Shown one piece after another: positions 50,989 to 59,587 of a stretch of DNA of 64,000 bases. Positions within the stretch are counted from its first letter, which is position 1; each line of letters opens with the position of its first letter. The notes under the pieces were generated by a model that ran no database searches, was not told the origin of the DNA, and saw only the letters and a list, made by a program, of their open reading frames with translations. The stretch is from contig NZ_AOME01000013.1 in NCBI RefSeq assembly GCF_000336935.1, positions 94,707-158,706 on the forward strand, given 5' to 3'. Source of the DNA: Halococcus salifodinae DSM 8989. GTDB lineage: Archaea; Halobacteriota; Halobacteria; Halobacteriales; Halococcaceae. The translations under genes were made by a program, and so were the position numbers.

Positions 50989-51585
50989 ATGCGCCAGTTC
51001 GTCGTACTGGGTCACGACGCCCCCACGACCGCCGACTTCTCGCTCGACGATCTCGCGGGCGGCGCGGGGCGGCTCGACGTGCTCTGTCGGTGTGTGAACT
51101 CGGCGTTTTTCCTCTCGCACGATCTCCGCGAGAACGTTCGAGTGTGGCTCGTGCTCGGCGACGAGTTCGCGGTGCGCTTCGAGGGTAGCGAACTCCGCCG
51201 GCTGAACCCCGACGAACGCTCGACCGCCGCGCTGGTCCGCAACGCGCTCGATGCGCGTGAGGAGGCCATCGGCCACATGGAGACCGAGAGTTCGCCGGGC
51301 GTCCATCTCTCTCGGCGCGGGTTCGAGCCGATCCTGGAGACGATCGCCGAGGGGAGCACCGTCGTCACGCTTCACGAGGACGGCGATCCCGTCGGCGAGA
51401 TCGAGCCGCCCGACGATCCGGCGTTCGTGCTGTCGGATCACCGGGATTTCGCCGATGGCGAGACCGAGCTGCTGGCGGGGATCGCGAACGCGCGGGTGCG
51501 CCTCGGCCCCGAGCGACTCCACGCCGACCACGCCATCACGGTCGCGCACAACTGGCTCGACACCGCGGGGTACACGCAGTACTGA
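50989..51585 (+). CDS. trmY: tRNA (pseudouridine54-N1)-methyltransferase TrmY
   Basis: A 198-residue SPOUT-class methyltransferase that makes m1-pseudouridine at position 54 of archaeal tRNAs. Characteristic segments are [55 protein letters not shown] at the N-terminus, [24 protein letters not shown], and the knot region [17 protein letters not shown] followed by [23 protein letters not shown]. It is a typical length. The stop overlaps the ATG of the CHY zinc-finger gene, so both are on one message, and a tRNA gene follows shortly after. Confidence 0.95.
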   Translation: MRQFVVLGHDAPTTADFSLDDLAGGAGRLDVLCRCVNSAFFLSHDLRENVRVWLVLGDEFAVRFEGSELRRLNPDERSTAALVRNALDAREEAIGHMETESSPGVHLSRRGFEPILETIAEGSTVVTLHEDGDPVGEIEPPDDPAFVLSDHRDFADGETELLAGIANARVRLGPERLHADHAITVAHNWLDTAGYTQY

Positions 51586-51962
51586 TGACCGACCAGTCCG
51601 ATGGGGACGGGCGTGGCGACACGACCGACGATCACGCACTCGACGTCCCGCTCCGCGGGGTCGAAGTCGACCCCGAAACGCGCTGTCGGCACTACCGGAC
51701 CGACCGCGACGTGGTCGCCATCGCGCTCCCGTGCTGTGAGACGTTCTACCCCTGCATCGAGTGTCACGAGGTGCTCGCCGACCACGAGACGAGCCGGTGG
51801 CCGCAGGCACGCTTCGACGAACGGGCCGTGCTCTGTGGACGCTGTGGCGCGCGGCTCTCGATCACGGCGTACCTCGACTGCGATCATCGCTGTCCGGAGT
51901 GTGACGGCGCGTTCAATCCCGGCTGTCAGCATCATTGGGATCGGTACTTCGCCGTCGAGTAG
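51585..51962 (+). CDS. CHY zinc finger protein
   Basis: A 125-residue protein with a CHY-type zinc finger. The order CRHYRTDRDVVAIALPCCETFYPCIECHEVLADH, then LCGRCGARLS and CDHRCPECDGAFNPGCQHHWDRYF, supplies the Cys/His ligands of several zinc sites. The start is an ATG that overlaps the trmY stop (TGATG). Related eukaryotic CHY proteins act in ubiquitin ligation or mitochondrial import, while the archaeal role is unknown. Co-transcription with trmY is likely. Confidence 0.92.
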   Translation: MTDQSDGDGRGDTTDDHALDVPLRGVEVDPETRCRHYRTDRDVVAIALPCCETFYPCIECHEVLADHETSRWPQARFDERAVLCGRCGARLSITAYLDCDHRCPECDGAFNPGCQHHWDRYFAVE

Positions 51963-51992
51963 TCGATTCGGGGCGGGACCACGCTGAGACGG

Positions 51993-52003
51993 AAGGGTTA
52001 ACA
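51993..52003 (+). promoter_or_regulatory. Box A (TATA-like) of the tRNA-Pro gene
   Basis: GGGTTAACACG lies about 26-36 nt before the first base of the tRNA, the expected distance for an archaeal stable-RNA promoter. Confidence 0.45.
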
Positions 52004-52028
52004 CGCTCCTGCTCGTGGTTTCGGCCGC

Positions 52029-52101
52029 GGGCCGGTGGGGTAGCTTGGTATCCTTCGGCCTTCGGGTGGCCGTAACCGCGATTCGAATTCGCGCCGGCCC
52101 A
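52029..52101 (+). tRNA. tRNA-Pro (anticodon CGG)
   Basis: A complete 73-nt cloverleaf. Acceptor GGGCCGG pairs with CCGGCCC, followed by discriminator A at 52101. The D-arm has GGGTAGCTTGGTATCC with A14, G18-G19 and A21. The anticodon stem is CGGCC/GGCCG with loop TTCGGGT, so the anticodon is CGG. The T-arm is CGCGA-TTCGAAT-TCGCG. CCA is not encoded and there is no intron. It reads proline codon CCG. A short T run (52112-52115) follows and may terminate transcription. Confidence 0.95.
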
Positions 52102-52193
52102 TGCTACCATCTTTTGCTGTCGTCCGAAAAATCAGAGATTTTCGAGGAGGCGAGACGGCGGACTTACCACCTCAACGGACGAGCGCCAACACA

Positions 52194-52592
52194 ATGGATC
52201 AGCCCACCCGTGCGAACTACGCACTCCTCACCGTCCAGGAACACCTCGGCGACAGCGCCGACGGACTCGACGTGTCGTGGGCGGAGTTCGTCGGCAACCA
52301 CCGCTCCTCGGAGTTCGAGTTCACCGTCCCCACGGAGCCGGTCGTCGACCCGTACCTCGAACTCCAGGTCTTCGACGTCTCGGCGTACGACCACGAAATC
52401 CTCGTCAATGGCGACGCGCTCACGGGCTTTGACATCCCGCCAGGCGCGGGCTGGCAGTACTGGATGGACCCGATCACCGGCGCGGATCTCGTCGAGGGCA
52501 CCAACACGCTCCGGTTCGTCCGCGACGCCAGCACGGGCGACGACTTCGTGATCGGGACGGTGACTGTCCACTGGAAAGAACCCATCGAGTAA
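52194..52592 (+). CDS. Conserved haloarchaeal-type hypothetical protein
   Basis: A 132-residue soluble acidic protein (MDQPTRANYALLTVQEHLGDSADGLD...) of predicted beta-sandwich character. It alternates short strands such as SEFEFTVPTEPVVDPYLELQVFDV and FVIGTVTVHWKEPIE, with an EGTNTLRFVRD segment as in carbohydrate-binding jelly rolls. The overall plan resembles galactose-binding-like domains, but no family can be named with certainty. The ATG at 52194 is chosen because the upstream part of the frame overlaps the tRNA region. It is convergent with the nucleoside phosphorylase gene, with the stops only 2 nt apart. Confidence 0.75.
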   Translation: MDQPTRANYALLTVQEHLGDSADGLDVSWAEFVGNHRSSEFEFTVPTEPVVDPYLELQVFDVSAYDHEILVNGDALTGFDIPPGAGWQYWMDPITGADLVEGTNTLRFVRDASTGDDFVIGTVTVHWKEPIE

Positions 52593-52593
52593 T

Positions 52594-53346
52594 TCAGTCG
52601 GAGAGCGCCGCGACGGCCCGCGCGAACGCGCGTTCGAGGTGCTCGCCCGTCTCGGCGAACCGTGGCTCCCAGCCCGACGGGTCGAGGTGGTCGCTGATAG
52701 TAAAGAGTGCGCCCGCATCGACGCCACGATGCTCCGCGACCACGAACACCGCCGCGGCCTCCATGTCCACAGTCATGATGCCGTCCTCGCGGTAGCGCTC
52801 GATCTCGGGGATCGTCTCCCGGTAGACCGCGTCCGTGGTCCACGTCGGGCCGGTATGGTAGGTTTCGTCTGCTGCATCGAGTGCGGCTTCGAGTCGGTCG
52901 CACAGCGCGGGCGTCGCGTCGACGTACGCTCCGGCATCGAGGTAGTGATGTGAGGTTCCCTCGTCGCGCAGCGCGCGGTCGACGACGACCAGATCGCCGA
53001 GCGCGACGTCCGGCTGGAGGCTGCCGACGTGCCCGAGCGCGAGGAATCGCTCGGCCCCGCGGGCGATCAGCTCCTCCATCAGGAGGGCGGTCACCGGCGC
53101 GCCAACGCCAGGCACGCGAACGATCCCGACCTCACCATCAGTTGTACCGAGCGCGTACCCCGTATCCCACGTTTCGAACCCGGTGACGGCGTAGCTCTCG
53201 GCGACGTGATCGAGAAGCCCGTCGTGAAAACACAGGACGAGCGACTTCGGTACCGGATCCGGCTCGTCGTGGAAATAATCGAGGCTCGCCCGTGGCGTGA
53301 TCAGCGCCTCCCAGTCGTGTTTTTCCGGACTGTTCGGGTACGGCAT
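52594..53346 (-). CDS. Nucleoside phosphorylase (uridine/purine type, NP-I family)
   Basis: A 250-residue phosphorylase that cleaves nucleosides with phosphate in the salvage pathway. Evidence: VGIVRVPGVGAPVTALLMEELIARGAERFLALGHVGSLQPDVALGDLVVVDRALRDEGTSHHYL (the G-x-G/P-x-A and GHVGSL phosphate and sugar sites) and MTVDMEAAAVFVVAEHRGVDAGALFTISD, where VDMEAAA is the classical NP-I nucleoside-binding motif. The ATG at 53346 is supported by a strong TATA box TTTATATA about 26 nt upstream, which implies a leaderless mRNA. Base specificity (uridine or purine) is not certain. Confidence 0.92.
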   Translation of the reverse strand: MPYPNSPEKHDWEALITPRASLDYFHDEPDPVPKSLVLCFHDGLLDHVAESYAVTGFETWDTGYALGTTDGEVGIVRVPGVGAPVTALLMEELIARGAERFLALGHVGSLQPDVALGDLVVVDRALRDEGTSHHYLDAGAYVDATPALCDRLEAALDAADETYHTGPTWTTDAVYRETIPEIERYREDGIMTVDMEAAAVFVVAEHRGVDAGALFTISDHLDPSGWEPRFAETGEHLERAFARAVAALSD

Positions 53347-53369
53347 TCGTCCGAGGAAGGCCGTCGATG

Positions 53370-53378
53370 TATATAAAT
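53370..53378 (-). promoter_or_regulatory. TATA box of the nucleoside phosphorylase gene
   Basis: TTTATATAC on the minus strand, centred about 28 nt before the ATG at 53346; a near-consensus archaeal TATA box with leaderless spacing. Confidence 0.7.
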
Positions 53379-53518
53379 TCCTGTCGCCGCTGCCGTAGCT
53401 CGCATCACAGCCATCGATAACACCCCGCATGATTTGTCGTTCGTGAGTACACCGTCGGGCGGTTTGCGTCCAGTTCGTTCGTGAGCGCCCTCGGCCTCAC
53501 TTCGCCACCAATAGTTAG

Positions 53519-53528
53519 CTTTTTATAG
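53519..53528 (+). promoter_or_regulatory. TATA box of the thermosome gene
   Basis: CTTTTTATAG ends 27 nt before the ATG at 53555. It fits the strong promoter and the very short leader known for haloarchaeal chaperonin genes. Confidence 0.7.
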
Positions 53529-53554
53529 AAGCACATTCAATCGGTCGGTGAATC

Positions 53555-55225
53555 ATGAGTCAGCGAATGCAGGGCCAGCCGATGATCATCATGGGCGACG
53601 ACTCCCAGCGCGTCCAGGACGAGGACGCTCAGTCCCACAACATCAACGCAGCACGCGCAGTATCGGATTCGGTTCGATCGACACTCGGACCGAAAGGGAT
53701 GGACAAGATGCTCGTCTCCTCGATGGGCGACGTCACCGTCACGAACGACGGCGTCACCATCCTGACCGAGATGGACATCAACAACCCCACGGCCGAGATG
53801 ATCGTCGAGGTCGCCGAAACCCAGGAGGACGAGGCAGGCGACGGCACGACGACGGCGGTCGCGGTCGCGGGCGAACTCCTCAAGAACGCCGAGGGGCTCC
53901 TCGAACAGGACATCCACCCGACGGCGATCATCAAGGGTCTCCAGATGGCGAGCGAGCAGGCTCGCGCGGAGATCGGCGAGCTCGCCGAGGAGATCGACGC
54001 CGACGACACCGACCGCATCCGCAAGGTCGCCGAGACCTCGATGACCGGCAAGGGAGCCGAGTCCAACAAGGAACAGCTCGCCAACCTCATCGTCGACGCG
54101 GTCCAGAACGTCACCGTTGAAACCCAGACCGGCGAGAACGTCGTCGACCTCGAGTACGTCAACATCGAGACTCAGACCGGCCAGTCGGCGGGCGACTCCA
54201 CGCTCCTCGACGGCGCAGTCATCAGCAAGGACCCGGTCCACGACAACATGCCGACCGAGGCCGAGGACGCCTCCGTGCTCCTGCTGAGCGAGGCCGTCGA
54301 GGTCGAGGAGGCGAACGTCGACTCCCAGGTCAGCCTCTCCGATCCCGACCAGCTCCAGCAGTTCCTCGATCAGGAGGACGAGCAGCTCAAGGCCAAAGTC
54401 GAGCAGATCAAGGAAACCGGCGCTGACGTCGTGTTCTGCCAGAAGGGCATCGACGACCTCGCCCAGCACTACCTCGCGAAAGAGGGGATTCTGGCCGTGC
54501 GCCGCGCGAAGAAGTCCGACATCGAGTTCCTGAAGGAAGTTCTCGGCGCGAACATCGTCTCCGACCTCGACAGCGCGCGTGCCGCCGACCTCGGTACCGG
54601 CTCGGTCACCCGAGACGAGGACGACGGGCTGTTCTACGTCGAGGGTGGAGACTCCCACGGCGTCACGATCCTCCTCCGCGGCTCGACCGACCACGTGGTC
54701 GACGAGCTCGAACGCGGCATCACCGACGCGCTCGAAGTCGTCGCCCAGACGGTTTCGGACGGGCGCGTGCTCGCCGGCGGCGGTGCGATCGAAGTCGAAC
54801 TCGCCTCCCGGCTCCGCGAGTACGCCGACTCCGTGAGCGGGCGCGAGCAGCTCGCGGTCGAGGCGTTCGCCGACTCGCTCGAACTCGTTCCCCGGGTGCT
54901 CTCGGAGAACGCAGGTCTCGATCCGATCGACACCCTCGTCGACCTCCGTTCGGCCCACGAGTCCGGCGACGAGCACGCGGGCCTGAACGTCTACGACGGC
55001 GAGGTCGAGGACACCTACGAAGCGGGCGTCGTCGAGCCGGCCCACGCCAAGGAGCAGGCCCTGTCGAGCGCGACCGAGGCCGCGAACCTCGTGCTCAAGA
55101 TCGACGACATCATCTCCGCCGGTGACCTCACCACCGAGGGCGGCGAGGAGGCGGGCGGCCCCGGTGGCGCACCCGGCGGCATGGGTGGTATGGGCGGTAT
55201 GGGTGGCATGGGCGGCATGATGTAA
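53555..55225 (+). CDS. ths: Thermosome subunit (group II chaperonin)
   Basis: A 556-residue ATP-dependent chaperonin subunit of the CCT/thermosome family. Landmarks are ARAVSDSVRSTLGPKGMDKMLV, VTVTNDGVTILTEMDINNPTAEM, the ATPase motif EAGDGTTTAVAVAGELL, VFCQKGIDDLAQHYLAKEGI, and GGGAIEVELASRLREYADSVSGREQLAVEAFADSLE. The C-terminus ends in a GGM-repeat tail (PGGMGGMGGMGG-like), as in other haloarchaeal subunits. It forms a double-ring folding machine in the cytosol. Transcription starts from a strong TATA box (53519) and is probably heat- and stress-induced, as for its homologues. Confidence 0.97.
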   Translation: MSQRMQGQPMIIMGDDSQRVQDEDAQSHNINAARAVSDSVRSTLGPKGMDKMLVSSMGDVTVTNDGVTILTEMDINNPTAEMIVEVAETQEDEAGDGTTTAVAVAGELLKNAEGLLEQDIHPTAIIKGLQMASEQARAEIGELAEEIDADDTDRIRKVAETSMTGKGAESNKEQLANLIVDAVQNVTVETQTGENVVDLEYVNIETQTGQSAGDSTLLDGAVISKDPVHDNMPTEAEDASVLLLSEAVEVEEANVDSQVSLSDPDQLQQFLDQEDEQLKAKVEQIKETGADVVFCQKGIDDLAQHYLAKEGILAVRRAKKSDIEFLKEVLGANIVSDLDSARAADLGTGSVTRDEDDGLFYVEGGDSHGVTILLRGSTDHVVDELERGITDALEVVAQTVSDGRVLAGGGAIEVELASRLREYADSVSGREQLAVEAFADSLELVPRVLSENAGLDPIDTLVDLRSAHESGDEHAGLNVYDGEVEDTYEAGVVEPAHAKEQALSSATEAANLVLKIDDIISAGDLTTEGGEEAGGPGGAPGGMGGMGGMGGMGGMM

Positions 55226-55450
55226 GCTCGGCTCGACCACCACACTCCACCAGACAGATATCGAACGCGTCCGGCGGCTCGAAGACCGCCGAGAGGAATC
55301 CGAAGACGTTTCGAGACAAGCGATCCGGCGTCAGTCTTCGTTTTCGAGCGGAACCGACTCGCCCCGAGAGAGCGGGCACCACTCTGGTAACTACTCCAAG
55401 ATGTTCTGTGGCGAGTCAGTACGTTTTACCAGATCAGAGGGATACCACGA

Positions 55451-56632
55451 GTGGTGAAGCGAGTATGGGACTATCGGGTGACGCTCGTCGTACTCTGTAC
55501 GCTCGCGTTTTTCGCGACGATGGTTGCTCGGTTGGTCATCAGTCCAGTCGTGCCGGAGATCGTCGATACGTTCGGTTCGTCGACGGGCGTTCTCGGACTC
55601 GCGCTGACCGGCCTCTGGATGGCGTACGCGTTCGCACAGTTCCCAAGCGGCATCCTGGCCGATCGGTACGGCGAGCGGCGCGTCATCCTCGCGGCAGTTG
55701 GACTGACGACGGTCGCCAGCGCGCTGCTCGCGCTCTCGCCATCGATGCCGGTCTTCCTCGTTCTCACGCTGGTGTTGGGTGGCGTTGCAGGGCTACATTA
55801 CAGCGTTGCGACGACGCTGCTGAGCCGGGAGCTGGACAACATCGGCACCGCGATCGGTCTCCACAACTCCGGGGCACCGTTGGCGGGACTGATAGCCCCG
55901 ATCGCGGCGGCCGCCGTCAGTCAGTGGTTCGGCTGGCGGGCGGCGATCGCGCTCGGAGCCGTCGCTGCGCTACCGGTGTTCGTCCTCTTCCGCTGGAAGG
56001 TCCGCCCGACGGAGCCTGCACGGCCCGAACAGTCGATGGCGGATCGCATCGCACTCGAACCGGTTCTCGAACTCCTCTCCCGACGAAAGATCGCCTTCAC
56101 TGCCGTGCTCGCGTTTCTGTTCGAGTTTATCTGGCAGGCGACGGCGTCGTTCCTGCCGACGTTTCTGATCGCGTATCACGGCTACTCGGTGACGTTCGCC
56201 AGTACACTGTTCTCGGCGTATTTCGTCATTCAGGGACTCACACAGCCCGGTATCGGGTCGCTCTCGGACCGGTTCGGTCGCGAAGAGACGGCCGGTCTCT
56301 GTGCGGTCTTCGGGATAGCTGGCTATACGTTGCTTCTCGTCGGCTCGCGGTTGAGTGTCCTCCTCGTCGGCATCTTCTGTGTCGGCATCGCGATGGGCTG
56401 GGGCGCGGCGCTCTTGCCCCGCTTCGTCGATAATCTCTCGGCCGCCGAACGCGGTGCGGGGTTCGGTCTCGTGCGGACGACGTACATGATGTTGAGCGCG
56501 ACAGGAAGCGTCGTTGTGGGAACGGTTGCGGACGCTGCGGGCTGGGGGATCGCGTTCGGGATCTTCGTCGTGTTTCTCGCCGTGATCTGTGTGTCACTCG
56601 TCGGGAATCGGGTGCTCAACCTCGGTTTCTGA
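55451..56632 (+). CDS. MFS transporter
   Basis: A 393-residue major facilitator protein with 12 hydrophobic helices. The loop 2-3 signature is GILADRYGERRVILAAVG, and the central loop carries VRPTEPARPEQSMADRIALEP. The second half has GIGSLSDRFGREETAGL, the repeated loop motif. The first helix (VTLVVLCTLAFFATMVARLVISPVVPEIV) matches the sugar/nitrate-type families only generally, so the substrate is unknown. The start is a GTG at 55451, or the adjacent in-frame GTG at 55454. The next plus-strand gene is 279 bp away. Confidence 0.9.
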   Translation: MVKRVWDYRVTLVVLCTLAFFATMVARLVISPVVPEIVDTFGSSTGVLGLALTGLWMAYAFAQFPSGILADRYGERRVILAAVGLTTVASALLALSPSMPVFLVLTLVLGGVAGLHYSVATTLLSRELDNIGTAIGLHNSGAPLAGLIAPIAAAAVSQWFGWRAAIALGAVAALPVFVLFRWKVRPTEPARPEQSMADRIALEPVLELLSRRKIAFTAVLAFLFEFIWQATASFLPTFLIAYHGYSVTFASTLFSAYFVIQGLTQPGIGSLSDRFGREETAGLCAVFGIAGYTLLLVGSRLSVLLVGIFCVGIAMGWGAALLPRFVDNLSAAERGAGFGLVRTTYMMLSATGSVVVGTVADAAGWGIAFGIFVVFLAVICVSLVGNRVLNLGF

Positions 56633-56911
56633 GGTAAAGGCGACACACAGCACGTTCGACACGCTGGGATCGGTCACGACACGATATTCGACAGTTCGAG
56701 GAGGCGTCTGGCCTGGCTTACGATGGTCGACGGTCGTTGTGAAAGTTGGGTTGTTCTATTGCAATAGAAATTGTTTTGATGGGTTGGAATCTCGTTGTAG
56801 TCATGGCTGTAGAACGCCTTCGGCGTGAATCAGCACTCAGAGGCGTGAAAGCACGGTCGCAGTTCGATAGAGCGTCTCGTACCGGTTCGGTCGGTACGCG
56901 GGAGGACGCCG
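56633..56911. other. Intergenic region upstream of the ABC importer
   Basis: 279 bases without a gene. An AT-rich patch TTCTATTGCAATAGAAATTG (56754-56773) contains a short inverted repeat, TTCTATTG/CAATAGAA (56754-56769), and is the only notable element. It may be an operator or promoter for the importer operon. Confidence 0.5.
56754..56769. promoter_or_regulatory. Perfect inverted repeat upstream of the ABC importer operon
   Basis: TTCTATTGCAATAGAA is a perfect 16-nt palindrome (two 8-bp arms, no spacer) about 150 nt before the binding-protein start. A perfect palindrome of this length in AT-rich sequence inside a GC-rich genome is a good operator candidate. Confidence 0.6.
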
Positions 56912-58501
56912 ATGGGTAAGGGGTGTTCGAGACGGCGATTTCTCGGCGGTGTTGTGACTGGTGCTTCCGGGTCGATAGCGGGCTGTAGTGGCTCTCATCC
57001 GGTGTCGAACGGCTCGGAAGGCGGTTCGGACCACTCACGAACCGAGTCGACGAGCGCACCGTCTGCCTCGGAGGAATCGTTCACTGTAGCTCTCGCCCGT
57101 GACCCGACCCGAGAGAAATGGGACATCTACCGCGGCATCACTCCGTACTACACACACGTCTTCGAACCGCTCGTGGACACCACCGAGGACATGGAGACCG
57201 CGCCGTTGCTGGCCACGGAGTGGACGGCAGTCGACGACACGACGTGGGAGTTTTCGCTTCGAGACGGCGTCACCTTCCACAACGGCGATTCGCTGGGTGC
57301 CGACGCCGTGGTTCACTCGTTCGACCGCGTCTTCGAGCAGCTGTCGTGGGTTCCGGGCTGGATCGGTGTCGAACCCGACGGCGTCACCGCAGTGGACGAC
57401 GCCACGGTCCGCTTCCGGACGACGGAGCCGTTTCCCGCGTTTCCCGGCACGATCTCACACAACTACTTCGGAATCCAACATCCCGATGCGACCGAGAAAC
57501 CGGTTGGAACCGGCCCTTTCCAGGTGAAAAACGTCGAGGAAGAGCAGTCGATCACGCTCACACCGGACGAGAACTACCGAGGAGGAACTGCGAGCCCCGC
57601 GGAGCTCACGTTCGAATGGATCAAGGACCCCAATACGCGCGTTCTGTCGCTCGAAAAAGGATCGGTCGACATCGCACAGAAAGTCCCGAAGAGCAGAGCC
57701 ACGGCCATCGACGAGGCGTCCGAAACGGCTATCGAGACCCATCTCACACCGGAGACGAGTCTCGTTGCGGTCAACCTCTACAGAGCACCGACCGACGATG
57801 AACGGCTTCGCCAGGCCCTCAGCTGGGCCGTCGATCAGCGCCGGATCGTCGAAAGTGTCCTGAACGGGATGGGGAAACCGGCACGAGGTCCGATCTCGTC
57901 GATCGTCCCGTGGGCCGTCCACGACGATCTCCCCACCGACGAGCCGGACAGGGATCGGGCACGGGAACTGGTCGAGCAGTCCGGCTACAGCGGCGAAACG
58001 CTCTCGATACTGATCAACAGCGAAAACACCGACGACAGAACGATCGCGCAGATTCTTTCGGGGTGGTTCGAGGAGATCGGAGTCGGGAGCGAAATCCGAC
58101 AGGTCGATCCGGCGTCGTTCTACGATACGTTCACCGCCGGTGAGGCGAACCTGACGCTCGTCAGTTTCGGATCGAACAGCGCCGCCTGTGATTACCTCAT
58201 CCGAGCGATGTTCCACTCCGACGGCAGCGACAACCGGAAGCTCCACGAGCAGAACGGAACCGGCATTTACAACCCCGGTGAGGAGATCGATCGCCTCATC
58301 GAGCAGGGATACCGAGCCGAAACGCTGGAAGAAAAGCGCGATCGCTACGGCGAGGTGCAACGACGGGTCGTCGACACTGGTGCGGTCGTCCCGCTGTACT
58401 ACAACGACTACGCCTTCGGCCGACGGGCGAGCGTCGCCGGCATCGACAAACATCCCATTGCCAACATGATCGACTGGTCCGATCTGTCGCGGAACCAATG
58501 A
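56912..58501 (+). CDS. ABC transporter substrate-binding lipoprotein (peptide/nickel family 5)
   Basis: A 529-residue extracellular binding protein. The N-terminus has a Tat signal (CSRRRFLGG, R8-R9 pair) ending in a lipobox SIAGC with C25, then a Ser/Gly/Thr-rich spacer, as usual in haloarchaea. The mature part has the SBP-5 pattern: VFEPLVDTTEDMETAPLLATEWTAVDDTTWEFSLRDGVTFHNGDSLGADAVVHSFDRV, PVGTGPFQVKN, RQALSWAVDQRRIVESVLNGMGKPARGPI, and LYYNDYAFGRR. It captures oligopeptides, nickel chelates or other substrates for the downstream permeases. It opens the importer operon. Confidence 0.93.
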   Translation: MGKGCSRRRFLGGVVTGASGSIAGCSGSHPVSNGSEGGSDHSRTESTSAPSASEESFTVALARDPTREKWDIYRGITPYYTHVFEPLVDTTEDMETAPLLATEWTAVDDTTWEFSLRDGVTFHNGDSLGADAVVHSFDRVFEQLSWVPGWIGVEPDGVTAVDDATVRFRTTEPFPAFPGTISHNYFGIQHPDATEKPVGTGPFQVKNVEEEQSITLTPDENYRGGTASPAELTFEWIKDPNTRVLSLEKGSVDIAQKVPKSRATAIDEASETAIETHLTPETSLVAVNLYRAPTDDERLRQALSWAVDQRRIVESVLNGMGKPARGPISSIVPWAVHDDLPTDEPDRDRARELVEQSGYSGETLSILINSENTDDRTIAQILSGWFEEIGVGSEIRQVDPASFYDTFTAGEANLTLVSFGSNSAACDYLIRAMFHSDGSDNRKLHEQNGTGIYNPGEEIDRLIEQGYRAETLEEKRDRYGEVQRRVVDTGAVVPLYYNDYAFGRRASVAGIDKHPIANMIDWSDLSRNQ

Positions 58502-58636
58502 ACCGATCGAAGCGGAGCGTGAATCGGTCGACAGTCCCCGCTACAACCCCGGATCGAACGGTCCCGCCGGCGAGTGGTTGGCCGACACCGTGGCTGCACT
58601 CACAGGGACACCGATGGTGGGACACACAGCAGTGAG

Positions 58637-59587
58637 ATGAGCGGTCAGTACCTCCTCAGACGGCTGTTGACCATGGTCGTCGTCCTGTTCGCCGTCTCGG
58701 TGCTCACGTACGGGCTGATCTTCATCACCCCCGGAGATCCGGCGCGAACGATCCTCACCCAGCAGATGGGTGGACAGACGCCGTCGCACGAAGCCGTCGC
58801 ACAGTTCCGGACGGCCAAAGGTCTCGACGATTCGTTCCCCATCCAGTACGCCCGATGGATGGGTGGCGTGGTTCGCGGCGATCTCGGCCAGTCGTATTAC
58901 AGCAACGGGGCCGTCACAACGATGATCGCACAACGACTACCGAACACGATCGTCCTCGCCGTCGCGTCGATGCTCGTCGCGGTCACGATCGCGGTCCCCG
59001 CCGGGATCGCCAGCGCGGTCGAGCCGGGCAGTCACACCGACTACGCCGCACAGTTCGGTGCGCTCGTCGGGGTTTCGATGCCGAACTTCTGGCTCGGCTA
59101 TCTCCTCATCATCGTCTGTTCGCTCCGGCTCGACGTGTTCCCCGTCGCTGGCGCGGGTGGGCTCGAACATCTGGTCCTCCCGGCGCTGACTCTCGGATCG
59201 GGCATGGCCGCGGTTATCACCCGGTTGGTACGGACGGCGATGCTCAACGTCCTCGACGCCGACTACGTTCGCATGGCCCGATCGAAGGGGCTGCGTGAAC
59301 GAATCGTCGTCTACAAACACGCGCTCCGGAACGCGCTCGTGCCCGTCGTCACCATCATCGGGCTCCAGTTGAGCTACGTTCTCAACGGTGCCGTCGTCGT
59401 CGAGGTCGTGTTTCAGCGACCGGGGCTCGGAACGCTCCTGGTCGATGCGATCTTCGCACGCGATTACCCGATCGTGCAGGGAGTGACACTCCTCATCGGG
59501 GTTATCTTCGTGCTGACGAACGTCGTGGTCGATCTCACCTACAGCCGACTCGATCCGCGCATCGATCTCGGGGGTGAACCGACGTGA
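58637..59587 (+). CDS. ABC transporter permease (DppB-like)
   Basis: A 316-residue inner-membrane permease of the dipeptide/nickel family. LLRRLLTMVVVLFAVSVLTYGLIFITPGDPAR is the typical first helix. Later comes the EAA loop region RTAMLNVLDADYVRMARSKGLRERIVVYKHALRNALVPVVTIIGLQLSYVLNGAVVVE, which contacts the ATPase. Six helices are predicted. The ATG at 58637 is chosen because the extension upstream is not hydrophobic. The stop overlaps the next permease gene by 4 nt (GTGA), and this gene starts 136 bp after the binding-protein stop. Confidence 0.94.
   Translation: MSGQYLLRRLLTMVVVLFAVSVLTYGLIFITPGDPARTILTQQMGGQTPSHEAVAQFRTAKGLDDSFPIQYARWMGGVVRGDLGQSYYSNGAVTTMIAQRLPNTIVLAVASMLVAVTIAVPAGIASAVEPGSHTDYAAQFGALVGVSMPNFWLGYLLIIVCSLRLDVFPVAGAGGLEHLVLPALTLGSGMAAVITRLVRTAMLNVLDADYVRMARSKGLRERIVVYKHALRNALVPVVTIIGLQLSYVLNGAVVVEVVFQRPGLGTLLVDAIFARDYPIVQGVTLLIGVIFVLTNVVVDLTYSRLDPRIDLGGEPT

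Noticed and set aside
49030..51810. A 926-codon open frame on the minus strand
   Set aside because: Antisense to aglM and trmY and overlapping aglF in another frame; its translation has no family features.
52029..52101. tRNA-Pro as an integration site of a mobile element
   Set aside because: No integrase gene or duplicated tRNA 3' end was seen on either side, and the flanking genes look like ordinary chromosome.
55140..55225. Glycine/methionine repeat at the thermosome 3' end as an anomalous repeat
   Set aside because: GGM-repeat tails are the normal C-terminus of group II and group I chaperonins.
53537..55243. A 568-codon open frame on the minus strand
   Set aside because: Antisense to the thermosome gene, which is unambiguous; the translation is a typical shadow frame.
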